Part shown: piece after piece, positions 1 through 5,239 of the stretch | Numbering within the stretch: position 1 is the first letter of the stretch | Layout: each line of letters starts with the position of its first letter | From: Oscillospiraceae bacterium | GTDB taxonomy: Bacteria; Bacillota; Clostridia; Oscillospirales; CAG-272 | Direction of reading: 5' to 3' | NCBI GenBank assembly: GCA_015065205.1 | Contig: SVQS01000080.1 | Location: forward strand, 1-8,265 | DNA length: 8,265 bases | Program-made: the position numbers and the translations under genes | The notes under the pieces: model-generated | What the model saw: the letters and a program-made list of their open reading frames with translations, nothing else | The model's database searches: none | Told to the model about the DNA's origin: nothing

Positions 1-38
1 ACTTGGAGGTTTAACTCTTTTCAACCCTTTTTCGTTTC

Positions 39-109
39 GGGCTTGCTTATAGCTCGCCCTCTTTATTGTTTGCTCCGCTCGTTTACCGCTCCCCCAGTAG
101 AACTGGGGG
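39..109. repeat. Pair of hairpins, candidate REP-like palindromic element
   Basis: Two inverted repeats lie close together. The first is an imperfect hairpin at 39-59: GGGC (39-42) pairs with GCCC (56-59), and GCT (45-47) with AGC (51-53). The second is a perfect 8-bp stem, CCCCCAGT (91-98) with ACTGGGGG (102-109), closed by a 3-base loop. A C-rich palindrome beside a second imperfect hairpin resembles REP or IS200/IS605-type end structures, but no transposase is in the window, so this is inference. The second hairpin could equally be the terminator of a gene lying left of base 1. Confidence 0.35.
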
Positions 110-116
110 TTTATTT
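91..116 (+). terminator. Possible rho-independent terminator of a gene upstream of the window
   Basis: The stem 91-98/102-109 is followed on the plus strand by TTTATTT (110-116), a modest T-tract. It would end a plus-strand transcript entering from the left. The tract is short, and the same hairpin may instead belong to a repeat element. Confidence 0.4.
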
Positions 117-128
117 GGGATACCAATA

Positions 129-159
129 AAAAGCGGGCGATCGTGAATCGCCCGCTTTT
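129..159. terminator. Strong bidirectional rho-independent terminator
   Basis: A perfect 13-bp stem, AAAAGCGGGCGAT (129-141) with ATCGCCCGCTTTT (147-159), encloses a 5-base loop. The arms supply a T run on either strand, so it can terminate transcription from both directions. On the minus strand it lies about 65 bases past the stop of the coiled-coil gene that ends at 223 and is that gene's likely terminator. Confidence 0.8.
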
Positions 160-160
160 C

Positions 161-219
161 ATATTTAACTCTACATTTCGATATTTAACCCTGCACTCTG
201 CATTCTGCACTCTGCACTT
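161..219. repeat. Short tandem repeats between a stop codon and its terminator
   Basis: Two 20-base units starting with ATATTTAAC (161-180 and 181-200) match at 15 of 20 positions. Overlapping and following them are four copies of a 7-base unit, TGCACTC or close variants (192-198, 199-205, 206-212, 213-219). They lie in the 3' untranslated part of the minus-strand gene ending at 223. No function is evident. Slippage or a dispersed intergenic repeat family is possible. Confidence 0.6.
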
Positions 220-222
220 TTT

Positions 223-753
223 TTATTCTTCTATTTCCAAATCAATTTCAACGGCATCTTCGGAGTTGGAGACATCGGTGATGAAATCGTCATCGTCAAA
301 ATCAAAGACCTCAAGAGGTTCGGCTTCCTCTTCTTGCTTTGCGCGCACAGCGGCGGCTCTCTGCTCGGCATCCTCTTTGGCGGCCTTTGCAACCTTAACG
401 GCGTTTGCAGCCTCGGCGGCAGTTTCGGAAACGGTATCCTTGAAGATTTTCACATCTTTTTCGGCTTCAAGAGCGCGCGCTCTGAGTTCTTCGATTTGTT
501 GCTTGATGGAACGAATCTCCAACATTGCATTCTTCACGTTTGTGATGCAAGCAGATATCTGATCAAAATTCTCTTTATCCTCTACAAAATGACCGAAAGA
601 TGCTTTGCCAAGTGCAGCATAGGCTTCCTCTAACTTGTGTTCGGCCATAGTAAGCTTGACCTGCAAGGTTGCCATATCGGCCGTTTGATTGATTTTGGTT
701 GCGGCGCGACCCGCAAACGCTCTGATTCCGCCGTAAATTTCTTCCCAATTCAT
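223..753 (-). CDS. Soluble coiled-coil protein with acidic C-terminal tail, function unknown
   Basis: A 176-residue protein with no signal peptide or membrane segment, so probably cytoplasmic. Residues about 25-145 are rich in Ala, Glu, Lys and Gln with heptad-like spacing and should form a long, probably broken, coiled coil. Residues 141-176 form a very acidic tail that includes four consecutive Asp at 153-156. The start of the protein (residues 1-50, with an aliphatic/basic helix and a 'YAALGK' stretch near 45-50) resembles small clostridial helical proteins that usually end in a zinc ribbon. Here no Cys pairs are present and the acidic tail takes that place. The ATG at 753 has an AAGGAG ribosome site 8 bases upstream and a good sigma-A promoter further up. 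It is transcribed alone and ends at the strong hairpin 129-159. I do not recognise a specific family. Confidence 0.8.
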   Translation of the reverse strand: MNWEEIYGGIRAFAGRAATKINQTADMATLQVKLTMAEHKLEEAYAALGKASFGHFVEDKENFDQISACITNVKNAMLEIRSIKQQIEELRARALEAEKDVKIFKDTVSETAAEAANAVKVAKAAKEDAEQRAAAVRAKQEEEAEPLEVFDFDDDDFITDVSNSEDAVEIDLEIEE

Positions 754-799
754 ACGTTTTGCTCCTTAATTTGAAATACGGTGCGTTTTTTCTATAAAT

Positions 800-828
800 A
801 GTATATACCCATTTTGGAGCGTTGTCAA
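800..828 (-). promoter_or_regulatory. Sigma-A promoter of the coiled-coil protein gene
   Basis: Read on the minus strand: TTGACA (828-823), a 17-base spacer, then TATACT (805-800). This is close to consensus with ideal spacing. It lies about 47 bases before the ATG at 753 and suggests steady housekeeping expression. Confidence 0.75.
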
Positions 829-830
829 CA

Positions 831-860
831 GTATAAAAGTAAATTTTTGTGCAAACACTA
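831..860 (+). promoter_or_regulatory. Candidate forespore (sigma-G/F type) promoter of spoVAC
   Basis: GTATAA (831-836) fits the GnATA-type -35 of sigma-G/F. After 17 bases comes AACACTA (854-860), which matches 5 of 7 positions of the sigma-G -10 CATACTA. I see no good sigma-A promoter in this gap for the plus strand. A forespore promoter is what is known for spoVA genes, so the weak match gains support from the gene it precedes. Confidence 0.4.
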
Positions 861-898
861 ACAGCAAATTCAAAAATGTTTGGAAAGGATAAAATTCG

Positions 899-1345
899 AT
901 GAAAATCAGCAAACAAACCTACGCCCGCTTTGCCGACGCACACGCGCCTCGCTCTCCCATAGGAAAAGATTGCCTTTGGGCTTTTTGGGTGGGCGGCTCA
1001 ATTTGTACAGTGGGGCAAGTATTGAAGGACGTGTTTCAAAATCTTTGCTCTTTTGACGAGGAGACCGCGGGAACATTGACCTCTGTCTCCCTCATTCTCG
1101 CCGCGGTGATCCTGACCGCTCTCGGCGTATTTGATAACATTGCCAAGCGCGCAGGTGCGGGCACGCTCGTTCCCATCACAGGCTTTGCAAACTCGGTGGT
1201 ATCCCCAGCCATCGACAGCCGCGCCGAGGGACTGGTTCTTGGTGTGGGCGCAAAAATTTTCACCGTAGCAGGTCCCGTTCTGCTCTATGGCACACTTGCA
1301 GGGTTTATTTACGGTGTGATTTATTGGCTCTGCGAACTGTTTTGA
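899..1345 (+). CDS. spoVAC: Stage V sporulation protein AC (SpoVAC)
   Basis: A 148-residue integral membrane protein. SpoVAC belongs to the spore inner-membrane SpoVA channel, which takes up Ca-dipicolinic acid during sporulation and releases it at germination. Visible family marks are the 'GGSICTVGQ' stretch (about residues 32-40), 'LGVFDNIAKRAGAGTLVPITGFANSV' (split here: LGVFDNIAKRAG then AGTLVPITGFANSV, about 75-100), and the 'EGLVLGVGAKIF' stretch followed by 'AGPVLLYG' (about 109-131). There are four hydrophobic segments. Length fits SpoVAC (about 150) rather than the shorter SpoVAEb relative. The ATG at 899 is preceded by AAAGGA with 9 bases of spacing. Unusually, no spoVAD or spoVAE follows: the next gene has its own promoter 15 bases after this stop. 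No terminator is seen in between. It is either an orphan paralogue or a lineage-specific arrangement. Confidence 0.9.
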   Translation: MKISKQTYARFADAHAPRSPIGKDCLWAFWVGGSICTVGQVLKDVFQNLCSFDEETAGTLTSVSLILAAVILTALGVFDNIAKRAGAGTLVPITGFANSVVSPAIDSRAEGLVLGVGAKIFTVAGPVLLYGTLAGFIYGVIYWLCELF

Positions 1346-1360
1346 TGTCCCCCTCGTGTG

Positions 1361-1389
1361 TTGACAATCTGTCCAAAATGTGGTAAAAT
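1361..1389 (+). promoter_or_regulatory. Sigma-A promoter of the HD-domain gene
   Basis: TTGACA (1361-1366), a 17-base spacer and TAAAAT (1384-1389) give an almost perfect sigma-A promoter. Transcription should start near 1396. This places the true start codon downstream at 1427 and rules out the upstream GTG at 1358. Confidence 0.85.
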
Positions 1390-1401
1390 GATAAAAAACG
1401 A

Positions 1402-1411
1402 CACACGTGTG
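1402..1411. promoter_or_regulatory. Palindrome CACACGTGTG in the 5' leader, candidate operator
   Basis: A perfect 10-bp palindrome lies 12 bases past the -10 box, across the first transcribed bases. A half-site-like CGTGTG (1355-1360) sits directly before the -35. The same 10-mer recurs in the promoter spacer of the next gene at 2101-2110. Position and recurrence suggest a dimeric regulator site; the regulator is unknown. Confidence 0.45.
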
Positions 1412-1413
1412 AG

Positions 1414-1418
1414 AGGAG
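1414..1418 (+). promoter_or_regulatory. Ribosome binding site that fixes the HD gene start
   Basis: AGGAG (1414-1418) lies 8 bases before the ATG at 1427. The longer reading frame from GTG 1358 has no such site and would begin upstream of the promoter. Confidence 0.8.
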
Positions 1419-1426
1419 AAGCCCCT

Positions 1427-2083
1427 ATGACCTACGAACAAATCCGCCACGACAAAGAAATTGGCACCTATATTGAGCGAGCCGATGCCGCTTTGTGTGC
1501 GCTCGGATATACCGAGCACAATCAGCCCCACGTCTGCCGCGTAGCCGAGGAAGCAGGGCGCATCCTATCTCTGCTCGGCTACTCCGCGCGTGATGTGGAG
1601 ATCGCCCGCATTGCAGGATATATGCACGACATTGGAAACATTGTCAACCGCCACGACCACTGCCAAAGCGGTGCTGTGATGGCGTTTTCTCTCTTGCGCG
1701 AGCGCGGCTTTGATGCGCGCGATATCGCCGATATCATGACCGCCATCGGGAACCACGACGAGGGAGCGGGCACACCTGTGAGTGCCGTTGCCGCCGCCCT
1801 GATTTTGGCAGATAAGAGCGACGTTCGCCGCTCTCGTGTGCGCAATACCGACCACATCAGCTTTGATATTCACGACCGCGTCAATTATTCGGTGGAGAAA
1901 TCAACCCTTTCGGTAAACGAAGAAAAAACGCTCCTCACCCTTTCCCTTACCATCGATACGAGCATTGGCTCGGTAAGCGATTATTTTGAGATATTTCTTG
2001 AACGTATGCTGCTTTGTCGCCGTGCGGCGGAATGCTTGGGACTTGGCTTCCGCCTCGTGATAAACGAGCAGATTTTGATGTAA
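1427..2083 (+). CDS. HD-domain phosphohydrolase
   Basis: A 218-residue soluble protein. The HD superfamily metal ligands are visible: H35 ('QPHVCRVAEEAG'), H67-D68 ('GYMHDIGN'), H76/H78, H110-D111 ('GNHDEG') and D129 ('LADKSD'). The helical HD core therefore spans about residues 30-150. The remaining 70 residues include a β-rich stretch (about 158-180) and a helix. HD proteins hydrolyse phosphomonoesters or phosphodiesters such as nucleotides, (p)ppGpp or cyclic dinucleotides. No GYP motif or synthetase domain is present, so neither an HD-GYP c-di-GMP enzyme nor a RelA enzyme is indicated and the substrate is open. The start at 1427 was chosen from the ribosome site and promoter. The reading frame extends to GTG 1358 and there encodes a misleading 'CPKCGK' motif. 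It is a single gene with its own promoter. Confidence 0.85.
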   Translation: MTYEQIRHDKEIGTYIERADAALCALGYTEHNQPHVCRVAEEAGRILSLLGYSARDVEIARIAGYMHDIGNIVNRHDHCQSGAVMAFSLLRERGFDARDIADIMTAIGNHDEGAGTPVSAVAAALILADKSDVRRSRVRNTDHISFDIHDRVNYSVEKSTLSVNEEKTLLTLSLTIDTSIGSVSDYFEIFLERMLLCRRAAECLGLGFRLVINEQILM

Positions 2084-2090
2084 AAATCTC

Positions 2091-2119
2091 TTGTAAATTG
2101 CACACGTGTGTGCCATAAT
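2091..2119 (+). promoter_or_regulatory. Sigma-A promoter of the transporter gene with palindrome in its spacer
   Basis: TTGTAA (2091-2096), 17 bases, then CATAAT (2114-2119). The spacer holds the palindrome CACACGTGTG (2101-2110), so a protein bound there would compete with RNA polymerase. The promoter begins 8 bases after the HD gene stop, so the transporter is probably expressed separately from it. Confidence 0.7.
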
Positions 2120-2152
2120 GATTGCTGACGAAAAAAGAAACGAGGTTACACT

Positions 2153-3526
2153 ATGAAACAACGTGAAAGACTCGGCTCGCGCTTGGGCTTTATTCTGCTC
2201 TCTGCCGGCTGTGCTATTGGACTTGGAAACGTCTACCGCTTCCCCATCCTGGCAGGCGGATACGGCGGTGCTGTGTTTGTGCTTATCTACATCGCATTCC
2301 TCATTTTACTCGGTCTGCCTTGCATGACGGCAGAGCTTGCCGTTGGCCGCGCATCGCAACGCAGTATTGCCACATCCTTTGACGAATTGGAGCGTCCCGG
2401 TCAAAAGTGGCACTGGATGAAATACCTCGGCATTGCGGGCAACTACCTGTTGATGATGTTCTACACCTGCATTTCGGGGTGGATGATCATTTATTGTATC
2501 AAATATCTCAACGGTTCTATCCTCTCGGCGCACGGAGATGCCGCACTCGGTACCGTTTTCGGCGATATGGTAGGCAACGTTTGGCTCACGCTCGGTGCAA
2601 CCCTTGCCGCCATCGTCATCTGCTTTTTGATCTGCTCGCTCGGGCTTCAAAAAGGCGTTGAACGCATTACCAAATGGATGATGGTAGCACTTTTTGTACT
2701 GATGGTAGGACTTGTCGTCTACTCTCTGACCTTGGACAACGCCGCAGAAGGCTTGAAATTCTATCTCGTCCCCTCGTTTGAAAGAATGAACGAAGCCGGT
2801 CTTGGCACTGTTATTTCCGCCGCTATGGGACAAGCGTTCTTCACCTTGAGCATTGGCATCGGTTCGATTGCAATTTTTGGCAGCTACATCAACAAGGAGC
2901 GCCGCCTGCTTGGAGAAGCCGTTACCATCGTCTCTCTTGACACCTCGGTTGCCCTAATGTCGGGTCTTATCATCTTCCCCGCTTGCTTTACCTACAACAA
3001 CGGTGTCAGCGCGGATGCAGGCTCGGTTGGAGCAGGATTCCTTTTCACTACCCTTTCTTCCATTTTCAACTCCATGCCCGGCGGTCGCATCGTTGGCGCG
3101 CTTTTCTTCCTGTTTATGATCTTTGCGGCATTCTCCACCTTGATTGCCGTGTTTGAAAATATCATTTCCTTTTGGCTTGAGCTCACACCCCTTTCGCGCC
3201 GCACGGTATCCTTTATCAACATCGCACTCATCGCTGTTCTTTCGCTCCCCTGCGTATTCAGCCTGAACATTTGGAGCGATGTTACGGTTTTTGGAAAATC
3301 CTTTATGGATTTAGAGGACTTTATCGTCTCCAATCTGCTCTTGCCCATAGGTGCTTTAGCTTACGTTCTTTTCTGCACCACCCGCTACGGTTGGGGATGG
3401 AAAAGCTTTGAAGAAGAAGTCAACTGCGGCCAAAAAGGCATCCGCTTCCCCCGTTGGATTCGCCCTTATATGACATTTGCTCTGCCCCTCATTATTCTCG
3501 CCGTGCTGATTATGTCGGTAATCTAA
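2153..3526 (+). CDS. Sodium-dependent transporter of the NSS (SNF/LeuT) family
   Basis: A 457-residue polytopic membrane protein with 11-12 hydrophobic segments, the size usual for bacterial NSS members. The family takes up amino acids or related small molecules with Na+. The unwound TM1 motif 'AIGLGNVYRFP' (21-31) and the following glycine-rich 'GGYGGAVF' (35-42) are intact. TM2 ends in 'GLPCMTAELAVGR' (54-66), typical of the family. TM6 carries 'FFTLSIGIGS' (229-238), where substrate and Na+ are bound in LeuT. TM8 'FMIFAAFSTLIAVFE' (321-335) includes the adjacent Ser/Thr of the Na2 region. The ATG at 2153 has GAGG 7 bases upstream. Substrate cannot be read from the sequence. It is transcribed alone and ends at a hairpin at 3545-3574. 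Confidence 0.92.
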   Translation: MKQRERLGSRLGFILLSAGCAIGLGNVYRFPILAGGYGGAVFVLIYIAFLILLGLPCMTAELAVGRASQRSIATSFDELERPGQKWHWMKYLGIAGNYLLMMFYTCISGWMIIYCIKYLNGSILSAHGDAALGTVFGDMVGNVWLTLGATLAAIVICFLICSLGLQKGVERITKWMMVALFVLMVGLVVYSLTLDNAAEGLKFYLVPSFERMNEAGLGTVISAAMGQAFFTLSIGIGSIAIFGSYINKERRLLGEAVTIVSLDTSVALMSGLIIFPACFTYNNGVSADAGSVGAGFLFTTLSSIFNSMPGGRIVGALFFLFMIFAAFSTLIAVFENIISFWLELTPLSRRTVSFINIALIAVLSLPCVFSLNIWSDVTVFGKSFMDLEDFIVSNLLLPIGALAYVLFCTTRYGWGWKSFEEEVNCGQKGIRFPRWIRPYMTFALPLIILAVLIMSVI

Positions 3527-3544
3527 AGGAATAAAAAAACAAAT

Positions 3545-3583
3545 AGGACAGCAGATTTCAAAATTCGCTGTCCTTTTCTTTTT
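3545..3583. terminator. Bidirectional terminator between transporter and SLOG genes
   Basis: The stem AGGACAGC (3545-3552) with GCTGTCCT (3567-3574) is followed on the plus strand by TTTTCTTTTT (3574-3583). On the minus strand it is followed by TATTTG and seven T. It can end the transporter transcript from the left and the SLOG transcript from the right. Confidence 0.8.
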
Positions 3584-3596
3584 GAAATTTCAAAAA
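3579..3596. repeat. AT-rich 18-bp perfect palindrome
   Basis: TTTTTGAAATTTCAAAAA is a perfect 18-bp palindrome directly after the terminator stem and 9 bases before the SLOG stop codon. It may extend the terminator structure of the minus-strand gene, or mark the edge of the AT-rich islet. No loop is present, so it is a weak RNA hairpin. Confidence 0.5.
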
Positions 3597-3604
3597 ATAA
3601 GTCT

Positions 3605-3937
3605 TTAACTACAATATATAATCTCATAGGATTTCCCCGTTTTTTGAGCATACTTTATAACAGACAGTGTTCCTTTTGATTTTCCATCCCCAAAAATAAT
3701 GATTTCGTCTGAATAATCTACAATTTCTTTATTTCGTACGATAGGTGCCACTCGACCGTACCGCTCGTATTGCGGGAGAAATTCGGTAAGCCTTAAACCT
3801 TTGCTTTTTGCATATTGCGCCGCGCAAGAATCGACACCCACAGCTCCACCTGATACAATTTCTTCTACATCATCGCAAATATATTGCTCCAAATCAATAT
3901 TTGTTAAACTTCTGGAACCAATAATAGCCAATTTCAT
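3605..3937 (-). CDS. SLOG-fold protein of the YspA/DUF2493-like group
   Basis: A 110-residue protein with a single Rossmann-like SLOG domain, the fold shared with DprA, LOG and TIR-associated SLOG proteins, which binds nucleotides or nucleotide-derived ligands. The diagnostic pieces are the first β-strand with 'IIGSRS' (5-10), the glycine loop 'SGGAVGVD' (29-36), and 'RNKEIVDYSDEIIIFGD' (68-84) with 'SKGT' (87-90), the usual ligand-binding end. Length is normal for stand-alone members. The ATG at 3937 has AGGAGA very close upstream (3 bases between). The gene is markedly AT-richer than its flanks and divergent from a ribbon-helix-helix gene with which it shares a repeat-filled promoter region. 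Ligand and role are unknown. Such genes occur in phages and accessory regions, which fits an acquired islet. Confidence 0.85.
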   Translation of the reverse strand: MKLAIIGSRSLTNIDLEQYICDDVEEIVSGGAVGVDSCAAQYAKSKGLRLTEFLPQYERYGRVAPIVRNKEIVDYSDEIIIFGDGKSKGTLSVIKYAQKTGKSYEIIYCS

Positions 3938-3965
3938 ATTTCTCCTCTATATTGAATGCGTTTTG

Positions 3966-4022
3966 AACACATTTTGTGTTTATATATAACATTTTAACAC
4001 AAAATAGGTGTAAAGTAAACAC
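3966..4022. promoter_or_regulatory. Cluster of AACAC/GTGTT half-sites, candidate ribbon-helix-helix operator
   Basis: Between the divergent SLOG and regulator genes lie AACAC (3966-3970), GTGTT (3976-3980), AACAC (3996-4000), GTGTA (4008-4012) and AACAC (4018-4022). They form a perfect palindrome AACACA-TTT-TGTGTT (3966-3980) and perfect 10-bp inverted arms ATTTTGTGTT (3971-3980) and AACACAAAAT (3996-4005). A plus-strand promoter may be TTGAAC (3963-3968) with TATAAC (3985-3990), overlapped by the sites. Ribbon-helix-helix repressors bind tandem half-sites of this kind and often control their own gene; this assignment is inference. Confidence 0.55.
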
Positions 4023-4047
4023 ATAATAAATTCAAAATGAGGTTTTT

Positions 4048-4218
4048 ATGGCTACAAAAAGTTTATCAATTAGAATTGAAGAAGAAATGCTGGACAAATT
4101 GCACGTAATTGCAGATTACGAAGGAAGAAGCGCCAACAGTCAAATACTTATACTCATTCGCGACCTTATTGAGTCCTATGAGGAAAAGCACGGAGAAATT
4201 AAAACAGGAAAAAGATAA
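4048..4218 (+). CDS. Small ribbon-helix-helix (Arc/CopG-like) DNA-binding protein
   Basis: A 56-residue protein. It has the classic layout: a short β-strand with alternating residues 'KSLSIRI' (4-10) that would enter the DNA major groove as a dimer, helix A (about 11-24), the turn 'GRSANSQI' (26-33) typical of Arc-like members, and helix B (about 31-46), followed by a basic tail. Such proteins are transcriptional repressors or antitoxins. No toxin gene is adjacent; the divergent partner is a SLOG gene. The ATG at 4048 is preceded by GAGG with 5 bases of spacing. The stop TAA at 4216-4218 is followed within a few bases by a terminator. Like its partner it is AT-rich. Likely role: local repressor of itself and of the SLOG gene. 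Confidence 0.85.
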   Translation: MATKSLSIRIEEEMLDKLHVIADYEGRSANSQILILIRDLIESYEEKHGEIKTGKR

Positions 4219-4221
4219 TAT

Positions 4222-4266
4222 AAAATGCCCACCGTATAGCCAAAATGCTGTGCGGTGGGCATTTTT
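4222..4266. terminator. Bidirectional terminator at the right edge of the islet
   Basis: TGCCCACCG (4226-4234) pairs perfectly with CGGTGGGCA (4253-4261) around an 18-base loop, with flanking AAAA (4222-4225) and TTTTT (4262-4266). The plus strand ends the regulator gene. The minus strand ends the transcript of the membrane protein whose stop is at 4278. Confidence 0.85.
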
Positions 4267-4277
4267 GTATTTTCTCT

Positions 4278-5204
4278 TTACTGAATCGGTTGGTCGGGTG
4301 TGGGCGGAAGTGCCGGTGCGTAGTGGGTGATGATCTGCACGTCAGGATAGGTGAAAGCAGCCACAATCAGATCCTCTTGCACCTCGCTGAGTACCACGCG
4401 CATATCATACTGTTGGATGTAGTAGCGTGCATCGGTCAAAATCTGCTCCGCTCCGCCAACAGATGCGGTCTCGGTCAGGTCGATGGCAAGAAAATCACAT
4501 TCCTTAGCAAGACTTTCAAGCAGCGTCCATGCACCGTCGGCGCGTGCTATGGCAAGCGGTACGGCAACACCTATGGGAGAATCGCCTGCCATCGCCTTGA
4601 TTTGCTTGACGTAGCGCAAAATCGATGCCGTGTCGGTGCGGCTGAACGGAATGCCGCACAAGAGAATCTCATTTCCGCCTGCGTGTAAAAATTCCTTCAT
4701 TAAGGCACATTCCTTTGCGGCGGCGGCATATTGCAGGTCGGATCCCTCTCTGTAAAGCGCCTGCGGATAGAAAACGCCACCAACAAAATTGGCAAATAGA
4801 TTGACCTCCCCCATCGCATCATAAAGCACGTGCTCTTTGATAGATTCCATCCCAAGAAAGGTTGCAACCTCGGACGTATAATTGATTTGCCCCGTGGGTG
4901 TGTTGAGTGTGATTGAAATTTCGGAAAGATTCTCCCAAACGCTCTCCCCTTCTTCACCAAACACATATGCATCGGCATGAATATCGCGCGTATAGGATTT
5001 GTTCGTTTCGTTTTGTTCTTCTTCCTTTTGCTCTCCTTTTGTCAGGCGTTCATAAGCTTCGTCATCCAACGAAACGTTGAGCACAAGTCCAATGATAATA
5101 GTAAGGAGAAATGCCGCGCCGGCGCAGATGAGAATGATAGCAAGTGGCGAGAGCGTACCTCGGCGATGCGTATTATTGTGAAGGCGATTGCCAAATAATT
5201 GCAT
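4278..5204 (-). CDS. Single-pass membrane protein with extracellular domain, function unknown
   Basis: A 308-residue protein from the ATG at 5204. The basic N-terminus with 'THRR' (12-15) is followed by one hydrophobic segment (about 20-42). A Glu/Lys-rich linker (about 47-70) then leads to an outside domain (about 75-295). That domain alternates hydrophobic β-strands and helices ('NEILLCGIPF' 178-187, 'IGVAVPLAIA' 211-220, 'CDFLAIDLTE' 236-245, 'MRVVLSEVQE' 268-277). This suggests a TIM-barrel, possibly glycosidase-like, but no catalytic pair can be assigned. The tail is Pro-rich. A GTG at 5243 overlaps the upstream stop and would add 13 residues, but it lacks a ribosome site; ATG 5204 has AGGAGA 7 bases upstream. 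It is co-transcribed with the PrsA-like lipoprotein gene, which suggests an envelope role. Confidence 0.75.
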   Translation of the reverse strand: MQLFGNRLHNNTHRRGTLSPLAIILICAGAAFLLTIIIGLVLNVSLDDEAYERLTKGEQKEEEQNETNKSYTRDIHADAYVFGEEGESVWENLSEISITLNTPTGQINYTSEVATFLGMESIKEHVLYDAMGEVNLFANFVGGVFYPQALYREGSDLQYAAAAKECALMKEFLHAGGNEILLCGIPFSRTDTASILRYVKQIKAMAGDSPIGVAVPLAIARADGAWTLLESLAKECDFLAIDLTETASVGGAEQILTDARYYIQQYDMRVVLSEVQEDLIVAAFTYPDVQIITHYAPALPPTPDQPIQ

Positions 5205-5211
5205 AGCGGTT

Positions 5212-5217
5212 TCTCCT
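5212..5217 (-). promoter_or_regulatory. Ribosome binding site that fixes the start at 5204
   Basis: On the minus strand AGGAGA (5217-5212) lies 7 bases before the ATG at 5204. This favours that start over the GTG at 5243, which is overlapped by the previous gene's stop and has no such site. Confidence 0.75.
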
Positions 5218-5239
5218 TTCTTGTTTTTTATCTTATAGG

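Noticed and set aside
143..562. Plus-strand reading frame of 139 codons
   Set aside because: It lies antisense to the coiled-coil gene, has low-complexity Ser/Ala content mirroring that gene's Ala/Glu codons, crosses the terminator 129-159 and has no ribosome site.
998..1531. Long minus-strand reading frame across spoVAC and the HD gene
   Set aside because: It is a mirror of two well-supported plus-strand genes, spans their boundary and promoter, and shows no recognisable domain or ribosome site.
3605..4218. Toxin-antitoxin system made of the SLOG and ribbon-helix-helix genes
   Set aside because: Classic pairs are co-directional and overlapping with a known toxin fold; these are divergent and the SLOG domain is not a known toxin, so a regulator-target relation is simpler.
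4825..4834. Palindrome AGCACGTGCT, a fourth CACGTG site
   Set aside because: It lies deep within a coding region on the other strand with no promoter nearby; taken as chance.
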